This document shows, in pieces, positions 40,462 to 49,496 of a DNA stretch of 64,000 bases. The translations under genes were made by a program, and so were the position numbers. The stretch's first letter is position 1; each line of letters begins with the position of its first letter. The stretch comes from Flavobacteriaceae bacterium (lineage in GTDB: Bacteria; Bacteroidota; Bacteroidia; Flavobacteriales; Flavobacteriaceae), in assembly GCA_024742935.1 (NCBI GenBank), contig JANSXN010000005.1, forward strand, positions 1 through 64,000. Direction: 5' to 3'. Below the pieces are notes generated by a model. That model worked only from the letters and a program-made list of their open reading frames with translations. It did no database searches and was not told the origin of the DNA.

Positions 40462-41615
40462 TACCCTTTTTAGACCTCAATAAAATCAACACTCGTTTTA
40501 AAACTGAATTTCAAGATGTGTTTCAGCAATTTCTCGATTCAGGGTATTATATTCTGGGAAATCGTTTACAGGAATTTGAAGATGCTTTTGCAAATTATTG
40601 CGGAACAAAACATTGCATTGGCGTTGCTAATGGTTTGGAGGCTTTGCGACTTATTTTAGAAGGATATAAAGTACAAGGTAAAATTAAAGAAGGGGATGAG
40701 GTTATCGTTGCTGCCAACACTTATATCGCTACCATACTCGCTATCAAGCAAGCCGGTTTGAATCCTGTTTTAGCAGAAGCAGAAACAGCTACTTATGGTT
40801 TTGATATTTCTCTTTTAGAAGATGCACTTACTCCAAAATCAAAAGCAATTATGCCGGTGCATTTATACGGTCAAATCACCAATATGGATGCCGTCAACGC
40901 TTTCGCGAAAGCAAATCATTTATTGGTTATTGAAGATGCAGCGCAGGGGCATGGGGCAAAATTTATATTAAAAGCACCAAATCCCAAGCACCAAATTCCA
41001 AAATCAGCTTTCGATAAGACTCAAAACCTTTTTAAGGCCGGAAACTTAGGCGATGCTGCGGGATTTAGTTTTTATCCAACAAAAAACCTGGGAGCATTGG
41101 GCGATGGCGGAGCGGTTACTACCAATGATGATGCGCTTGCTGAAACCATAAGGAAACTTCGTAATTATGGTACAACCACAAAGTATGTAAATGACTTGCC
41201 GGGTTTCAATTCGCGATTAGACGAGCTTCAGGCGGCTTTACTAAACATCAAATTAAAGCAACTAGACCAAGACAATAACAAGCGACAAGAAATAGCAAAA
41301 ATCTATCTCACGCAACTTTCCAACCCAAAAGTCATCTTACCCATAGTGCCTCATTTTGATGCCCACGTGTTTCATCTTTTTGTAGTAAGGGTTACAGACA
41401 GGGATAAATTTATGAATTATATGAATGAAAATGGTGTGGGAACATTAATTCATTACCCCATTGCGCCCCACAGGCAAAAAGGGTTAAGCGAATTAAACCA
41501 TCTAAGTTTTCCGGTAACTGAAATGATACATACTACTGTAGTGAGTATTCCCATAAGTCCTGTGATGACTGATGAGGAGGTGAGGCAAGTAGTTGAGTTA
41601 GTTAATAGTTATTAA
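40458..41615 (+). CDS. DegT/DnrJ/EryC1/StrS-family sugar aminotransferase
   Basis: MIPFLDL...GVANGLEALRL, IEDAAQGHGA, GFSFYPTKNLGALGDGGAV. Confidence 0.94.
   Translation: MIPFLDLNKINTRFKTEFQDVFQQFLDSGYYILGNRLQEFEDAFANYCGTKHCIGVANGLEALRLILEGYKVQGKIKEGDEVIVAANTYIATILAIKQAGLNPVLAEAETATYGFDISLLEDALTPKSKAIMPVHLYGQITNMDAVNAFAKANHLLVIEDAAQGHGAKFILKAPNPKHQIPKSAFDKTQNLFKAGNLGDAAGFSFYPTKNLGALGDGGAVTTNDDALAETIRKLRNYGTTTKYVNDLPGFNSRLDELQAALLNIKLKQLDQDNNKRQEIAKIYLTQLSNPKVILPIVPHFDAHVFHLFVVRVTDRDKFMNYMNENGVGTLIHYPIAPHRQKGLSELNHLSFPVTEMIHTTVVSIPISPVMTDEEVRQVVELVNSY
40974..41001. repeat. tandem 14-mer repeat inside the aminotransferase CDS
   Basis: GCACCAAATCCCAA / GCACCAAATTCCAA, one mismatch. Confidence 0.8.
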
Positions 41616-41617
41616 AT

Positions 41618-41640
41618 ATTTCAAATTTGACATTTGAAAT
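41618..41640. repeat. perfect 9-bp inverted repeat between aminotransferase and flippase
   Basis: ATTTCAAAT-TTGAC-ATTTGAAAT. Confidence 0.7.
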
Positions 41641-41648
41641 ACCTTTTT

Positions 41649-43133
41649 ATGAATGAAGACCGTAGTGCATACCGTCAGGTTTTTAAAGCCACTTCACTTT
41701 TTGGCGGGGTGCAGGTATTTCAGATACTCATTGCTGTAATACGATCCAAAGTCATTGCTGTTTTGCTGGGTCCTTTTGGGATGGGTATTTCGGGATTGCT
41801 GTTCACCACATTAAATTTTATCAGCGAGCTTACCGGTGCGGGTTTGGACCGCAGCGCCGTTAAAGACGTGTCTGCCGCTTTTGGTAAAAAAGATGAACAG
41901 AAAATTGTCAAGGTACTTGGAGTTTTGAGACGGCTTGTTTGGTTTACAGGAATTCTTGGAGCAGTTTTAACATTCGTTTTAGCACCCTTTCTAAGCCAGT
42001 GGGCATTTGATTCTACTGATTTTACACTGGCATTTATCTGGATTGCTTTTGCTATTTTACTGAAGCAATTGGCTTACGGAAATCTGGTGGTGTTACAAGG
42101 TTTGAGGAAATTAAAATCCCTCGCCAAAGCCAATTTGATGGGAAGTGCTGTGGGACTTGTCATAGTTGTGCCGCTGTATTATTATTTTAGAATTGATGCC
42201 ATTGCACCTGCCATTTTGATTTCATTTTTAATGACCTTTTTATTTAGTTGGTATTACGCAAAAAAGGTGCGTCTTCAACCGAAAAAAGTAACAACCAAAG
42301 AAGCATTCAGTCAGGGAAAGGAAATGATAAGGCTGGGTGTGTCAATGAGTGTTAGTAGCCTTTTGGTAGCTTTAGGAATGTTTTTGGTTCAACTTTTTGT
42401 GAGTAACACAGGAGGAGTAAATGAAGTGGGTTTTTATCATGCAGGAATCGTGATTATCAACTCCTATGTGGGAATGATTTTTAGCGCAATGTCAACTGAC
42501 TATTACCCACGGCTGGCCGCAATTGCAGACGATATCATCAAGATAAGGGAAACTGTTTTGCATCAAGCTTATATTGCAGTTTTGTTGATAACGCCCATCA
42601 TTGTGTTGTTTCTGATTTTTGCAGAGGTTGTGATTCAACTACTGTATTCAAGTAAGTTTTTACCAATGGTGGGATTTGTAACCTGGGCTATTCTTGGTAC
42701 ACTTTTCAAAGGTGTTTCTTTGTGTATGGGCTATATTTTTGTTGCTAAAGGAGATTCAAAGATATTTATTAAAACAGCAGTTCTGTTTAACGTTTTGTTG
42801 TTGGTTTTCAATATATTTGGTTATTATTATGGAGGTTTGGTTGGTTTGGGGATTAGTTTTTTGGCGTATTATATTCTACATTTCTTTTTAATGAATTACA
42901 TTACAAATGCCGTTTATAAATTTTACTTTCCCATTTCTTTTTATGGTCTTTTCTCTGTATGCTTAATACTCTGTTTTGCTACTTTTATGACTACTTTTCT
43001 GGAAAGTGAAGGTCTGAAATATATAATTTTTACACTATTATTTGTAGCTGCTTCGTCCTTGTCTCTTTATCTATTAAATAAAAAAATGGATATTTTGGGT
43101 GCGATGGGGAATTTTATAAAGTTTAAAAAATAG
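41649..43133 (+). CDS. O-antigen/polysaccharide flippase (Wzx-like)
   Basis: Polytopic MATE/Wzx-like protein; ATG 41649 preferred over TTG 41634. Confidence 0.88.
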   Translation: MNEDRSAYRQVFKATSLFGGVQVFQILIAVIRSKVIAVLLGPFGMGISGLLFTTLNFISELTGAGLDRSAVKDVSAAFGKKDEQKIVKVLGVLRRLVWFTGILGAVLTFVLAPFLSQWAFDSTDFTLAFIWIAFAILLKQLAYGNLVVLQGLRKLKSLAKANLMGSAVGLVIVVPLYYYFRIDAIAPAILISFLMTFLFSWYYAKKVRLQPKKVTTKEAFSQGKEMIRLGVSMSVSSLLVALGMFLVQLFVSNTGGVNEVGFYHAGIVIINSYVGMIFSAMSTDYYPRLAAIADDIIKIRETVLHQAYIAVLLITPIIVLFLIFAEVVIQLLYSSKFLPMVGFVTWAILGTLFKGVSLCMGYIFVAKGDSKIFIKTAVLFNVLLLVFNIFGYYYGGLVGLGISFLAYYILHFFLMNYITNAVYKFYFPISFYGLFSVCLILCFATFMTTFLESEGLKYIIFTLLFVAASSLSLYLLNKKMDILGAMGNFIKFKK

Positions 43134-43137
43134 AGTT

Positions 43138-44070
43138 CTAATTAAAGTCCTTCCATTTTTTAAGGTCCAAATCTGTTCTCATTTTTAGAAGTGCGATATC
43201 CTCTTTATATAATTGAAAAAGCCACTCACGCTGTTCTTTAGAGAGTTTGGGGAAGCGCTCATTTGTTTTTGTAAGGTTTAAAAATACTTCTGAAATATTT
43301 TTTTTATACTTCCTTCTGAATTTTTTTGGAAAGAAATGTTTGACCACATCCCTGAATTTGTTTTTACTCAAAGTAAGTACCCTCAAATTTTTATAGATTT
43401 TCGGAAATTTTGTTTTTACCGTTACATTTGATTTTATTTCGGGAATTTCATCAAGTTTTGAAAGGTTCAAGAAATCAAAACACTCATTTAAAGTTTGCAA
43501 TTGGTTTTCTTTTAAGTCTTCAAAAAGAATTATTTTAATTTGGTTCTCATCAAAGGTATCATAAAACTTTGAAATCCATTTCCCGTATAGGCTATATTGA
43601 TAATAGTTTTTAACAATGCGTTCCGGGAGAAGGTCTTCGGGCAGAGGTTCTTTTTGGTAATTTTTTAGAATTGCATCCTCAAAGTTGTCATCTTCACTTC
43701 CCAGGCTTTGAACATAACAATAATGTGAATATGTTCTGTCGATAGGGTTACGCAGTATAAAAATGAATTTTGGTTTGTACTCTTTAATTGAAAGAATATT
43801 TTCTTTAAGAACCGGAAAGTAAAAGTAACCGGTGCTTGACTCGCCATAATATGTATGCTTTTCTTTTAAATTAAAGTTTTCCAGGTAACCGGAAATCTCA
43901 ATTTGAGAATTCTCTGACAAACTTTTGTTTGTCCAAAAATGAGGTTCCTTGTTCTTAGACATACAAATTTCAGGATGCAGATTTAAAAGATCGTGCAAGC
44001 TACTGGTACCTGATTTTGCGGCACCGGGGATGAATAAATTTACGATGGTTGGACTTTTCATTTTTAACAT
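43138..44070 (-). CDS. sulfotransferase domain protein
   Basis: PAPS-binding-like FIPGAAKSGTSSLHDLL and FILRNPIDRTYSHY. Confidence 0.9.
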   Translation of the reverse strand: MLKMKSPTIVNLFIPGAAKSGTSSLHDLLNLHPEICMSKNKEPHFWTNKSLSENSQIEISGYLENFNLKEKHTYYGESSTGYFYFPVLKENILSIKEYKPKFIFILRNPIDRTYSHYCYVQSLGSEDDNFEDAILKNYQKEPLPEDLLPERIVKNYYQYSLYGKWISKFYDTFDENQIKIILFEDLKENQLQTLNECFDFLNLSKLDEIPEIKSNVTVKTKFPKIYKNLRVLTLSKNKFRDVVKHFFPKKFRRKYKKNISEVFLNLTKTNERFPKLSKEQREWLFQLYKEDIALLKMRTDLDLKKWKDFN

Positions 44071-45224
44071 TTATTCCAAACTTCAAAATATTTTTTTGAT
44101 ATGTTAATATAGTTGTGCTCTCTTTCAATGAAGTTTTTTGCATTTTCACTAATTTGACAGATTTCTGAAGGATTCTCTATCAACCAACTCAATTTTTCAA
44201 CAATAGCATCGACATCGGGAAGGGCGTTGATGCACACTTCATCCTCTTGTAAATCGTAGTGCTCGAGAAACTCTTTTTCTGCACCTGTTAAGACAACTTT
44301 GCCTCTGGCCATAGCTTCTAATGCATTGTAACCTTGGTCATAAGCATACACTTGGTCTAAAAGGATGTGAGCGTTTTCATAATGTTTGAGATATTCTTGA
44401 TAGGGTATATCTTCAGTAATAATAATTTCTATTTTTTCAGGATATATTTTTTGAATTTTAATGAGCGCTTTCTCAAAAAAATCATTCCCTTTTTTGTAAA
44501 AGTTTCCACGGTTGATTCCGTGAAAAATTACAATTTTATCTTTAACAAGGTTATTTAAATAAAGTAATTTATCTGTATTTACAGGATTTGGTAGAAGGCC
44601 CAAATATTTTGTATGCCCTTTAAGCGGAATGTGATAATCCAAATCTGAAGCTATCACACCTTCTATATTTTTATAAACAAAATCATGGAGATCTTTGAAT
44701 TCCGGCTTTAAATATTTTAAAAAGTGAGCAAAGGATTTTTCTGGAACTTTTCCTTCAAAAAAGGGTGTGAGTATAGAGTATTGAAATTTTTTATCAAAAG
44801 CATATTTTACACTTATATGGTCTGTTCCGCAAGAAAGCAGAAAGAGCTTTTTATTATTTTCTTTTAAAAATGTGATGATTTGTTTTTCATAGTGCGGTTC
44901 AATTCCCAGCGGGCTTTCATTGATAAACTGAACAACATCAAAGCCTTTTAGCTCTTCAGAAAAGCTAAAAAATTGGTTTTTAAGGTTAACAGATGTCAAA
45001 TCAATTTTTAAAAGTCTGTAAATGAGTACTTTTATTTTTTTTTGTAGTCCTTTTTGATACTTTCGCTTTAGCAGTATATCTGCAGGAAAATTTTTGAAGT
45101 AATCTCCTGTACCCACAAGTGTGACTTCGTGTCCCAAAGTAATCAACCCTTCCTTTAAAGAGTTGTGTAATCTGCTGTATTCACCCACCAATAAAATCTT
45201 CATAAATAACTTATATTTACGCAA
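44064..45224 (-). CDS. glycosyltransferase (GT-B, GT4-like)
   Basis: ILLVGEYSRLHNSLKEGLITLGHEVTLVG; C-terminal GYNALEAMARGKVVL. Confidence 0.85.
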   Translation of the reverse strand: MRKYKLFMKILLVGEYSRLHNSLKEGLITLGHEVTLVGTGDYFKNFPADILLKRKYQKGLQKKIKVLIYRLLKIDLTSVNLKNQFFSFSEELKGFDVVQFINESPLGIEPHYEKQIITFLKENNKKLFLLSCGTDHISVKYAFDKKFQYSILTPFFEGKVPEKSFAHFLKYLKPEFKDLHDFVYKNIEGVIASDLDYHIPLKGHTKYLGLLPNPVNTDKLLYLNNLVKDKIVIFHGINRGNFYKKGNDFFEKALIKIQKIYPEKIEIIITEDIPYQEYLKHYENAHILLDQVYAYDQGYNALEAMARGKVVLTGAEKEFLEHYDLQEDEVCINALPDVDAIVEKLSWLIENPSEICQISENAKNFIEREHNYINISKKYFEVWNKC

Positions 45225-45267
45225 TGATTATTTCACCAAAAATACTATAAAAATTGAGCATTAACCT

Positions 45268-46350
45268 ATGAAGGTAGCTATAGTTGCAATTTCATTGTCA
45301 AAAGGAGGCGCAGAACGGTCAACGGCTTTGTTATCAAAAATGCTTGTTTCAAAAGGAATAGACGTGCATTTGATAACTTTGACAGATGCAGTTGATTATG
45401 ATTTTTCTGGAAAGCTATTCAATCTGGGACGATTTAAAACAGACAGTGATACAGGTTTAGATAAATTTAAACACCTAAAGCGATTAAAAAATTACATTAA
45501 AGAAAATAATTTTGATTTTATTATTGACAATAGAACCAGAGGGTCAGCTTTTAAGGAATTTCTTTATTTAAATTATATCTACAGTAAACAAGAGGTAATT
45601 TATGTTGTGAGGAGTTTTCATTTAGCCAATTATTTTCCAAAAAATAAATGGATTGCATCTCAAATGATAGAAAGAGCTGCTAAAGTAGTGGGTGTTTCCA
45701 AAGCAATTTCTGAAGAAGTAAACCAAAAGTTCAACACCCAAAAAGCTGAGACGATATACAACCCGTTACCTGAATTTGATGACATTGAAATTAAAAAACC
45801 AGACAAACCTTTTATTTTATTTTTAGGAAGAATTGAAGAAGATGTCAAAAATTTCACTTTACTTTTAAAAGGATATCAATTATCAAAACTCTCAGAAAAT
45901 GGAGTACAACTAAAACTTTATGGAGATGGTAAAGACAAAAAAGCACTACTTAAGATGATCGAAGATATGGATTTAACAGCACAAGTTTCAGTTCATCCAT
46001 TTACACCTAACATCTATGGGGTTTTAAAAAATGGGTTATTTTTGACGCTTACGAGCCGCTATGAAGGATTTCCTAGAGTGTTGCTTGAGGCTTTGTCTGT
46101 AGGTACACCGGTTCTTTCAGTAGATTGTAAAAGTGGACCCGATGAAATTATTATTAATGAGCACAATGGTTTGCTTATAGAAAATTTTAATGAACAAGCA
46201 CTCGCAGATGCGATGAATCGTTTTATATTTGATACAACACTTTATCAAAATTGTAAAGCAAATGCGGTATCCAGTGTACAACATTTAAAACAAGAAAACA
46301 TAGCACAACAGTGGTTAAACTTAATGAGAAATGCAAAACCAAAGAATTGA
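45268..46350 (+). CDS. glycosyltransferase family 4
   Basis: LSKGGAERSTALLSKML; LTSRYEGFPRVLLEALSVGTPVLSVDCKSGPDEII. Confidence 0.93.
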   Translation: MKVAIVAISLSKGGAERSTALLSKMLVSKGIDVHLITLTDAVDYDFSGKLFNLGRFKTDSDTGLDKFKHLKRLKNYIKENNFDFIIDNRTRGSAFKEFLYLNYIYSKQEVIYVVRSFHLANYFPKNKWIASQMIERAAKVVGVSKAISEEVNQKFNTQKAETIYNPLPEFDDIEIKKPDKPFILFLGRIEEDVKNFTLLLKGYQLSKLSENGVQLKLYGDGKDKKALLKMIEDMDLTAQVSVHPFTPNIYGVLKNGLFLTLTSRYEGFPRVLLEALSVGTPVLSVDCKSGPDEIIINEHNGLLIENFNEQALADAMNRFIFDTTLYQNCKANAVSSVQHLKQENIAQQWLNLMRNAKPKN

Positions 46351-46750
46351 TTCTATTGAACTCTTAGAAATTTCAAAAATTTCTGACCCAGACGGTCGTG
46401 GGAATCTGTCAGTGATTGAAAAAGGAACCTTGCCTTATGAGGTTAAACGGGTTTATTATTTATATGATGTGCCCAGTGATGCCACGCGTGGCGGTCACGC
46501 TCATCTTGAATTGCAACAGTGTTTAATTGCCCTTAGCGGAAGTTTTGATGTACTTCTTGATGACGGCAAAAATCGCACAAAAGTACATTTAAACAAACCC
46601 AATAGAGGTTTGATTATTCCCAGTGGAATATGGCGGGAATTGGAAAATTTTTCTTCCGGAGCCGTGTGTCTTGCCCTTGTTTCTGATGTCTATAAAGAAG
46701 AAGACTACATAAGGGATTACAAAGACTTTGTTTTTTATAAAACTAAGTAA
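46331..46750 (+). CDS. FdtA/QdtA-family cupin, sugar 3,4-ketoisomerase-like
   Basis: DPDGRGNLSVIE...VKRVYYLYDVPSDATRGGHAH. Confidence 0.88.
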   Translation: MQNQRIDSIELLEISKISDPDGRGNLSVIEKGTLPYEVKRVYYLYDVPSDATRGGHAHLELQQCLIALSGSFDVLLDDGKNRTKVHLNKPNRGLIIPSGIWRELENFSSGAVCLALVSDVYKEEDYIRDYKDFVFYKTK

Positions 46751-46785
46751 TTTACGGCTATAAACGAAAAAAATCTATTTTCATA

Positions 46786-47715
46786 TTACTTAAACGCACT
46801 CAACCGAATCCCAAACCGTTCAAAAAAGTTTTTCAAACTGTATAAAAATCGGGTGCTTTTTGGCGAAAGCCGAAGTAAAAGGCGTTGTTTTTTATTGAGA
46901 TTCTTTAAATTTATTTTTTCAAAATTGCGCTTAAAACCATCTCTGTCGTTAATTAACTTAGCATAAATGGCAAGTGAAAACCGATTTAGATCCAGAAACT
47001 TTTTTAAAGGAGGGTTATCAGCTTCCAAATGACTATAATTAGAAAAATCTGCTTTATCATCCAAAGAATTTGCTGATCGAAACAGGCTGTCTTCAATGAT
47101 ATAATAACTTGAACAAATACGATTACTAAATACTACTTTATAGTTTAATCCGATGCGAATGTACAAATCGGTATCCTGCTCAATCTTTATGGAATGGTCA
47201 TAATAACCAACCTTATCAAATACTTCTTTTTTTAACACGGTACTCGAACTGTGAAGAATAGATGCTTGACTACTTGCTTTAAAATAATTTAAAATACCCT
47301 CTTTTTCAAAGTTTTTTGGTAGCGAGTATGGTTTAGGGAAGGATTTATTGTTTTTTATGATTTCCTGTGCTGTAGCAAAAACAGATTCATCTGGGTATTT
47401 TTCAATCAAACGATTTTGTTCTTCCAAATAATGCGGAAACCAAAAATCATCAGCATCAAGCAAAGCAATATAAGGGGCAGATGCTTTTTTAATTGCAGCA
47501 TTTCTACCTGCTGCTGCGCCCTGGTTTTCCTGATAGAAATAGTGAATTTTTTTATCTTCAAATGTTTTGATGATTGCTTCACTGCCATCAGTTGAGCCGT
47601 CGTTGACTATAATGATTTCAAAGTCTGTTAAGGTTTGATTCAACACAGACTCTAAGGTTTTGCCTATGTGTTGCTCTTTATTGTAAACGGCTATGACGAC
47701 TGAGAATTTGGGCAT
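46786..47715 (-). CDS. glycosyltransferase family 2
   Basis: FSVVIAVYNKEQHIGKTLESVLNQT...LDADDFW. Confidence 0.94.
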   Translation of the reverse strand: MPKFSVVIAVYNKEQHIGKTLESVLNQTLTDFEIIIVNDGSTDGSEAIIKTFEDKKIHYFYQENQGAAAGRNAAIKKASAPYIALLDADDFWFPHYLEEQNRLIEKYPDESVFATAQEIIKNNKSFPKPYSLPKNFEKEGILNYFKASSQASILHSSSTVLKKEVFDKVGYYDHSIKIEQDTDLYIRIGLNYKVVFSNRICSSYYIIEDSLFRSANSLDDKADFSNYSHLEADNPPLKKFLDLNRFSLAIYAKLINDRDGFKRNFEKINLKNLNKKQRLLLRLSPKSTRFLYSLKNFFERFGIRLSAFK

Positions 47716-47727
47716 TTTCTATTTAAA

Positions 47728-47755
47728 GTTCAAGGTTTAAGGTTCAAGGTTTAAG
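47728..47755. repeat. perfect tandem 14-mer repeat
   Basis: GTTCAAGGTTTAAG x2, followed by GTT. Confidence 0.85.
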
Positions 47756-48624
47756 GTTGCGAAATAATACAATCGATACAAATCAAATAAAAACAAGGAT
47801 GGACTGCTGCTTTTCAGGTTCTTCAGTATGGATTTTTCAAATGTTTTTATGGTTTTTATAAAGAGATTCAGTGCTCCATTTTTTTTTAAAGTTTGATAAG
47901 CTTTTTGAATGGGTCTGTAATCATCAGGGATCTTGTTTTCTTTTTCAAATTGGTATAAAGACTTCAATCCTTTTTCGGTTTTCCTGATAAAGCTTTCGCT
48001 GCTTTCCAATCCAAGATGAACTATTGGGTTGTTAATGTGCAAAACTGCTACTTGCATTTTCTCTAGGTTTTGAGCAAAAAGTACATCCACGCCATACACA
48101 TTCTCGTGAAAATCATTAGCTTTTAAAAATACACTTTTTTTAATCAAAAAACACTGAGATATAATGGAAAGATAAGGCATTTTTTCACGTTCTGAAACCG
48201 GTTTTGCCTCTCGTGCTTTCCCATATTTCCAACGCAATATCTTATCGCTTTCAGGTTTTTTATTTTCGTAAGAAATACCGCCAAAAACGACATCGGCTGT
48301 TTGGTTTTCAACTTTAAACTTTTTGATAAAATCTTCATTTCCGGGTAGCACGTCGGCATCCATAAAGAGTAAGTAGTCAAACTGAGCTCGTTCAGCAAGT
48401 GCCTGCCTGGTTGCGGTTCTGCCTTTGTTTACTGTATTTTGTAAATAATAACAGTTTGCTGATTTTTCAATGGATTTATTAGCTTCTGTAATTTCTGAAT
48501 TTGGGGAGCAATCATCAAGAATTAGAACTTCAAAAGGAAAGGATACATTTTTTAATTGGTTAGAAAGGCTTTCTACGAGACCTGTAATGTTGTAGTTGTA
48601 TGTGGGTATCAGGATGGAAAGCAT
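47737..48624 (-). CDS. glycosyltransferase family 2
   Basis: LSILIPTYNYNITGLVESL...LILDDCSPN...FMDADVLP. Confidence 0.92.
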   Translation of the reverse strand: MLSILIPTYNYNITGLVESLSNQLKNVSFPFEVLILDDCSPNSEITEANKSIEKSANCYYLQNTVNKGRTATRQALAERAQFDYLLFMDADVLPGNEDFIKKFKVENQTADVVFGGISYENKKPESDKILRWKYGKAREAKPVSEREKMPYLSIISQCFLIKKSVFLKANDFHENVYGVDVLFAQNLEKMQVAVLHINNPIVHLGLESSESFIRKTEKGLKSLYQFEKENKIPDDYRPIQKAYQTLKKNGALNLFIKTIKTFEKSILKNLKSSSPSLFLFDLYRLYYFATLNLEP

Positions 48625-48633
48625 TTTAATGGA

Positions 48634-49317
48634 TTAAACCGTCTTTTGCACGACCTCAAATATCTGGTTTTCATCACATTTTAATGTTTTTGAAGGATAT
48701 TTCAGTAAGAGTGCATAATCGTGTGTGGCCATCAGGATGGTATTACCGTTTTTGTTGATTTCCTGCAGAACCTCCATTACCTCAACAGACGTTTGGGGAT
48801 CGAGGTTACCCGTGGGTTCGTCAGCGAGGATGAGTTCAGGGTCGTTTAAAAGTGCGCGCGCAATTGCCACACGTTGCTGCTCACCACCTGAAAGCTGATA
48901 AGGAAACTTAAAGCCTTTGGTTTTCATAGCAACTTTATTCAAAACTTCTTCCACTTTACTGTCCATCGCTTTCTTATCTGTCCAGCCTGTAGCTTTAAGC
49001 ACAAACAATAAATTCTCATTGACCGTTCTATCATTGAGCAGTTTAAAATCTTGAAACACCACGCCCAGTTTTCTGCGTAAAAAAGGAATGTCATTTTCCT
49101 TTAGTGTTTTTAAGTTAAAATCTACAATTTCTCCTTCACCTTCCATTAATGGTATATCACCATAAAGCGTTTTCATAAAACTACTTTTACCGGTGCCGGT
49201 TTTACCAATGAGATAAACAAACTCTCCTTTTTCTACAGATACATTTACCTCAGAAAGTATTAAAGACTCCCGCTGAAAAATAGAGGCATTTTTTAAATAT
49301 AAAACAGGTTTTGACAT
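48634..49317 (-). CDS. ftsE: cell-division-type ABC ATPase (FtsE-like)
   Basis: [50 protein letters not shown]. Confidence 0.85.
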   Translation of the reverse strand: MSKPVLYLKNASIFQRESLILSEVNVSVEKGEFVYLIGKTGTGKSSFMKTLYGDIPLMEGEGEIVDFNLKTLKENDIPFLRRKLGVVFQDFKLLNDRTVNENLLFVLKATGWTDKKAMDSKVEEVLNKVAMKTKGFKFPYQLSGGEQQRVAIARALLNDPELILADEPTGNLDPQTSVEVMEVLQEINKNGNTILMATHDYALLLKYPSKTLKCDENQIFEVVQKTV

Positions 49318-49496
49318 AGTGATGAGTAGCTTTACAGCGAAATTACAAGATATTTTCTTTATGAGAACGAAAAAGATTGGAAAATCATATTTTGAAGTAT
49401 TAAGATAATAGTATTAAGACCTAAGACTTGAAGTATTTATTGATTCAAATTTGAAACTTTAAACTCAAAAGCTTATAAACCCTAAAACCATTACTC

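Noticed and set aside
38270-49317. Polysaccharide cluster as a horizontally acquired island with mobile ends
   Set aside because: Alternating strands are suggestive, but I found no integrase, transposase or flanking direct repeats
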